Below, in pieces: positions 63,259-64,000 of a stretch of DNA of 64,000 nucleotides. The position numbers were made by a program, and so were the translations under genes. Every line of letters starts with the position of its first letter. Within the stretch, counting starts at the first letter, position 1. Source of the stretch: Niveispirillum sp. (lineage in GTDB: Bacteria > Pseudomonadota > Alphaproteobacteria > Azospirillales > Azospirillaceae); the NCBI RefSeq assembly GCF_017996735.1, contig NZ_JAGOGJ010000002.1, positions 1 to 64,000 on the forward strand, read 5' to 3'. A model generated the notes under the pieces. That model did not search any database. It worked only from the letters and a program-made list of their open reading frames with translations, and was not told where the DNA came from.

Positions 63259-64000
63259 ATGCGGGCGATGGATGTAACGCGGCGGTCGCTGCTGCTGACA
63301 GCGGCGTCGGGGCTGGTGCTGGCCACGGGCGCGCAGGCGGCAACGGTGAAGGGGCCGGTGGTGAAGACCGGGGCCGGCAAGGTGCGGGGCCGCACCATCA
63401 ATGGTGTCCATGTCTTCAAGGGCGTGCGCTATGGCGCCGATACGGCTGGCCGCCGTTTCCAGGCCCCGCTGCCGCCAGCCCCCTGGAAAGGGGTGGTGGA
63501 GGCCGCCGAGTATGGTCATGCCAGCCCGCAGGGATCGAACGAGGCGGACCAGTCGGAAGATTGCCTGTTCCTGAATGTCTGGACCCGGGGATTGAACGAC
63601 GGGGTCAGGCGACCGGTCATGGTCTATATCCATGGCGGCGCCTATGCCAACGGCTCCGGGTCCGACCCGCTTTATGACGGCACGCGGCTGGCATTGCGCG
63701 GGGATGTGGTGGTGGTGACGGTGAACCACCGTCTGAACCTGTTCGGTTATCTCTATCTGGCCCGGCTGGCGGGGATGGAGGATGAACGGTTCGCCGACAG
63801 CGGCAATGCAGGCCAACTGGACCTGATCCTGGCGCTGCGCTGGGTGCGCGACAATATCGCGGCGTTCGGCGGCGATCCCGGCAATGTCATGTTGTTCGGG
63901 CAGTCGGGCGGCGGGGCCAAGATCGCCACCCTGATGGCCATGCCCGCCGCGCGCGGCCTGTTCCACAAGGTGGCGACCATGAGCGGGCAGCAGGTGACGG
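63259..64000 (+). CDS. type-B carboxylesterase (partial at the window end)
   Basis: The first 247 codons of the gene; it runs off the window. Start ATG 63259 with GGGGGA a few bases upstream. A twin-arginine signal peptide covers about residues 1-28 (TRRSLLLTAASGLVLATGAQA, cited in part). Then VKGPVVKTGAGKVRGRTINGVHVFKGVRYG, cited in part, GKVRG and FKGVRYG are the standard N-terminus of carboxylesterase type B. SEDCLFLNVWTR, the oxyanion loop YIHGGAYANGSG and the catalytic Ser in FGQSGGGAK (near residue 220) are visible. The catalytic Glu and His lie beyond the window. Divergent from LacI, so probably part of a regulated sugar-ester or plant-polymer use locus. Confidence 0.9.
   Translation, partial: MRAMDVTRRSLLLTAASGLVLATGAQAATVKGPVVKTGAGKVRGRTINGVHVFKGVRYGADTAGRRFQAPLPPAPWKGVVEAAEYGHASPQGSNEADQSEDCLFLNVWTRGLNDGVRRPVMVYIHGGAYANGSGSDPLYDGTRLALRGDVVVVTVNHRLNLFGYLYLARLAGMEDERFADSGNAGQLDLILALRWVRDNIAAFGGDPGNVMLFGQSGGGAKIATLMAMPAARGLFHKVATMSGQQVT

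Overview
The window is high-GC DNA from a Gram-negative alphaproteobacterium. Gene content and protein similarity (MutS, GreB, EmrAB, many hybrid sensor kinases, TonB receptor, YjbH-type exopolysaccharide genes, type I secretion) fit the Rhodospirillales, probably Azospirillaceae; this placement is inference because no rRNA or single decisive marker is present. I see no tRNA, rRNA or CRISPR array.

Region 1 (about 1-6.7 kb) is accessory DNA: small unknown genes, two membrane proteins (one in AT-richer DNA), an IS1595-type transposase divergent from an intact DUF6471 gene, a second frameshifted DUF6471 relic, a 20-bp inverted repeat lying 4.4 kb apart, and a MarR regulator. It looks like a decayed prophage or genomic island. 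Region 2 (6.7-19.3 kb) is mostly core genome: a TetR regulator with an EmrAB efflux pair, a FliL-like exported protein, mutS, a PAS protein, a divergent acyltransferase/LytTR pair, a low-molecular-weight phosphatase, a sirtuin coupled to a GNAT acetyltransferase, and a DUF1080 hydrolase behind a LacI-type operator.

Region 3 (19.5-46.8 kb) is the most interesting part: a nearly unbroken minus-strand surface cluster. Read in the direction of transcription it holds a YjbE-like small protein, a large SLBB export protein, YjbH, a methyltransferase, a Wzx-type flippase, a GT2 glycosyltransferase, a 2153-residue cysteine-free RTX/Calx-beta protein, a strong terminator, a GT9-like/methyltransferase-like fusion, DUF6165, two GT4 glycosyltransferases, an unknown protein, the ABC and adaptor subunits of a type I secretion system, and one more unknown protein. 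A YjbF lipoprotein gene sits inside on the opposite strand. The layout suggests that one locus makes, glycosylates and exports a giant S-layer-like or adhesive protein together with an exopolysaccharide. No TolC-type outer membrane channel, polymerase or initiating glycosyltransferase is in the window.

Region 4 (47-64 kb) holds two small unknown proteins, a hybrid kinase translationally coupled to a single-domain response regulator, an FAD/NAD(P)-binding protein beside an Rrf2 regulator, a second hybrid kinase with Hpt domain, greB, an ArsC-like protein, a TonB-dependent receptor, an HD hydrolase, and a LacI regulator divergent from a type-B carboxylesterase cut by the window end. Palindromic intergenic repeats at about 7.4, 19.3 and 61.1 kb form a dispersed family not explained by the genes.
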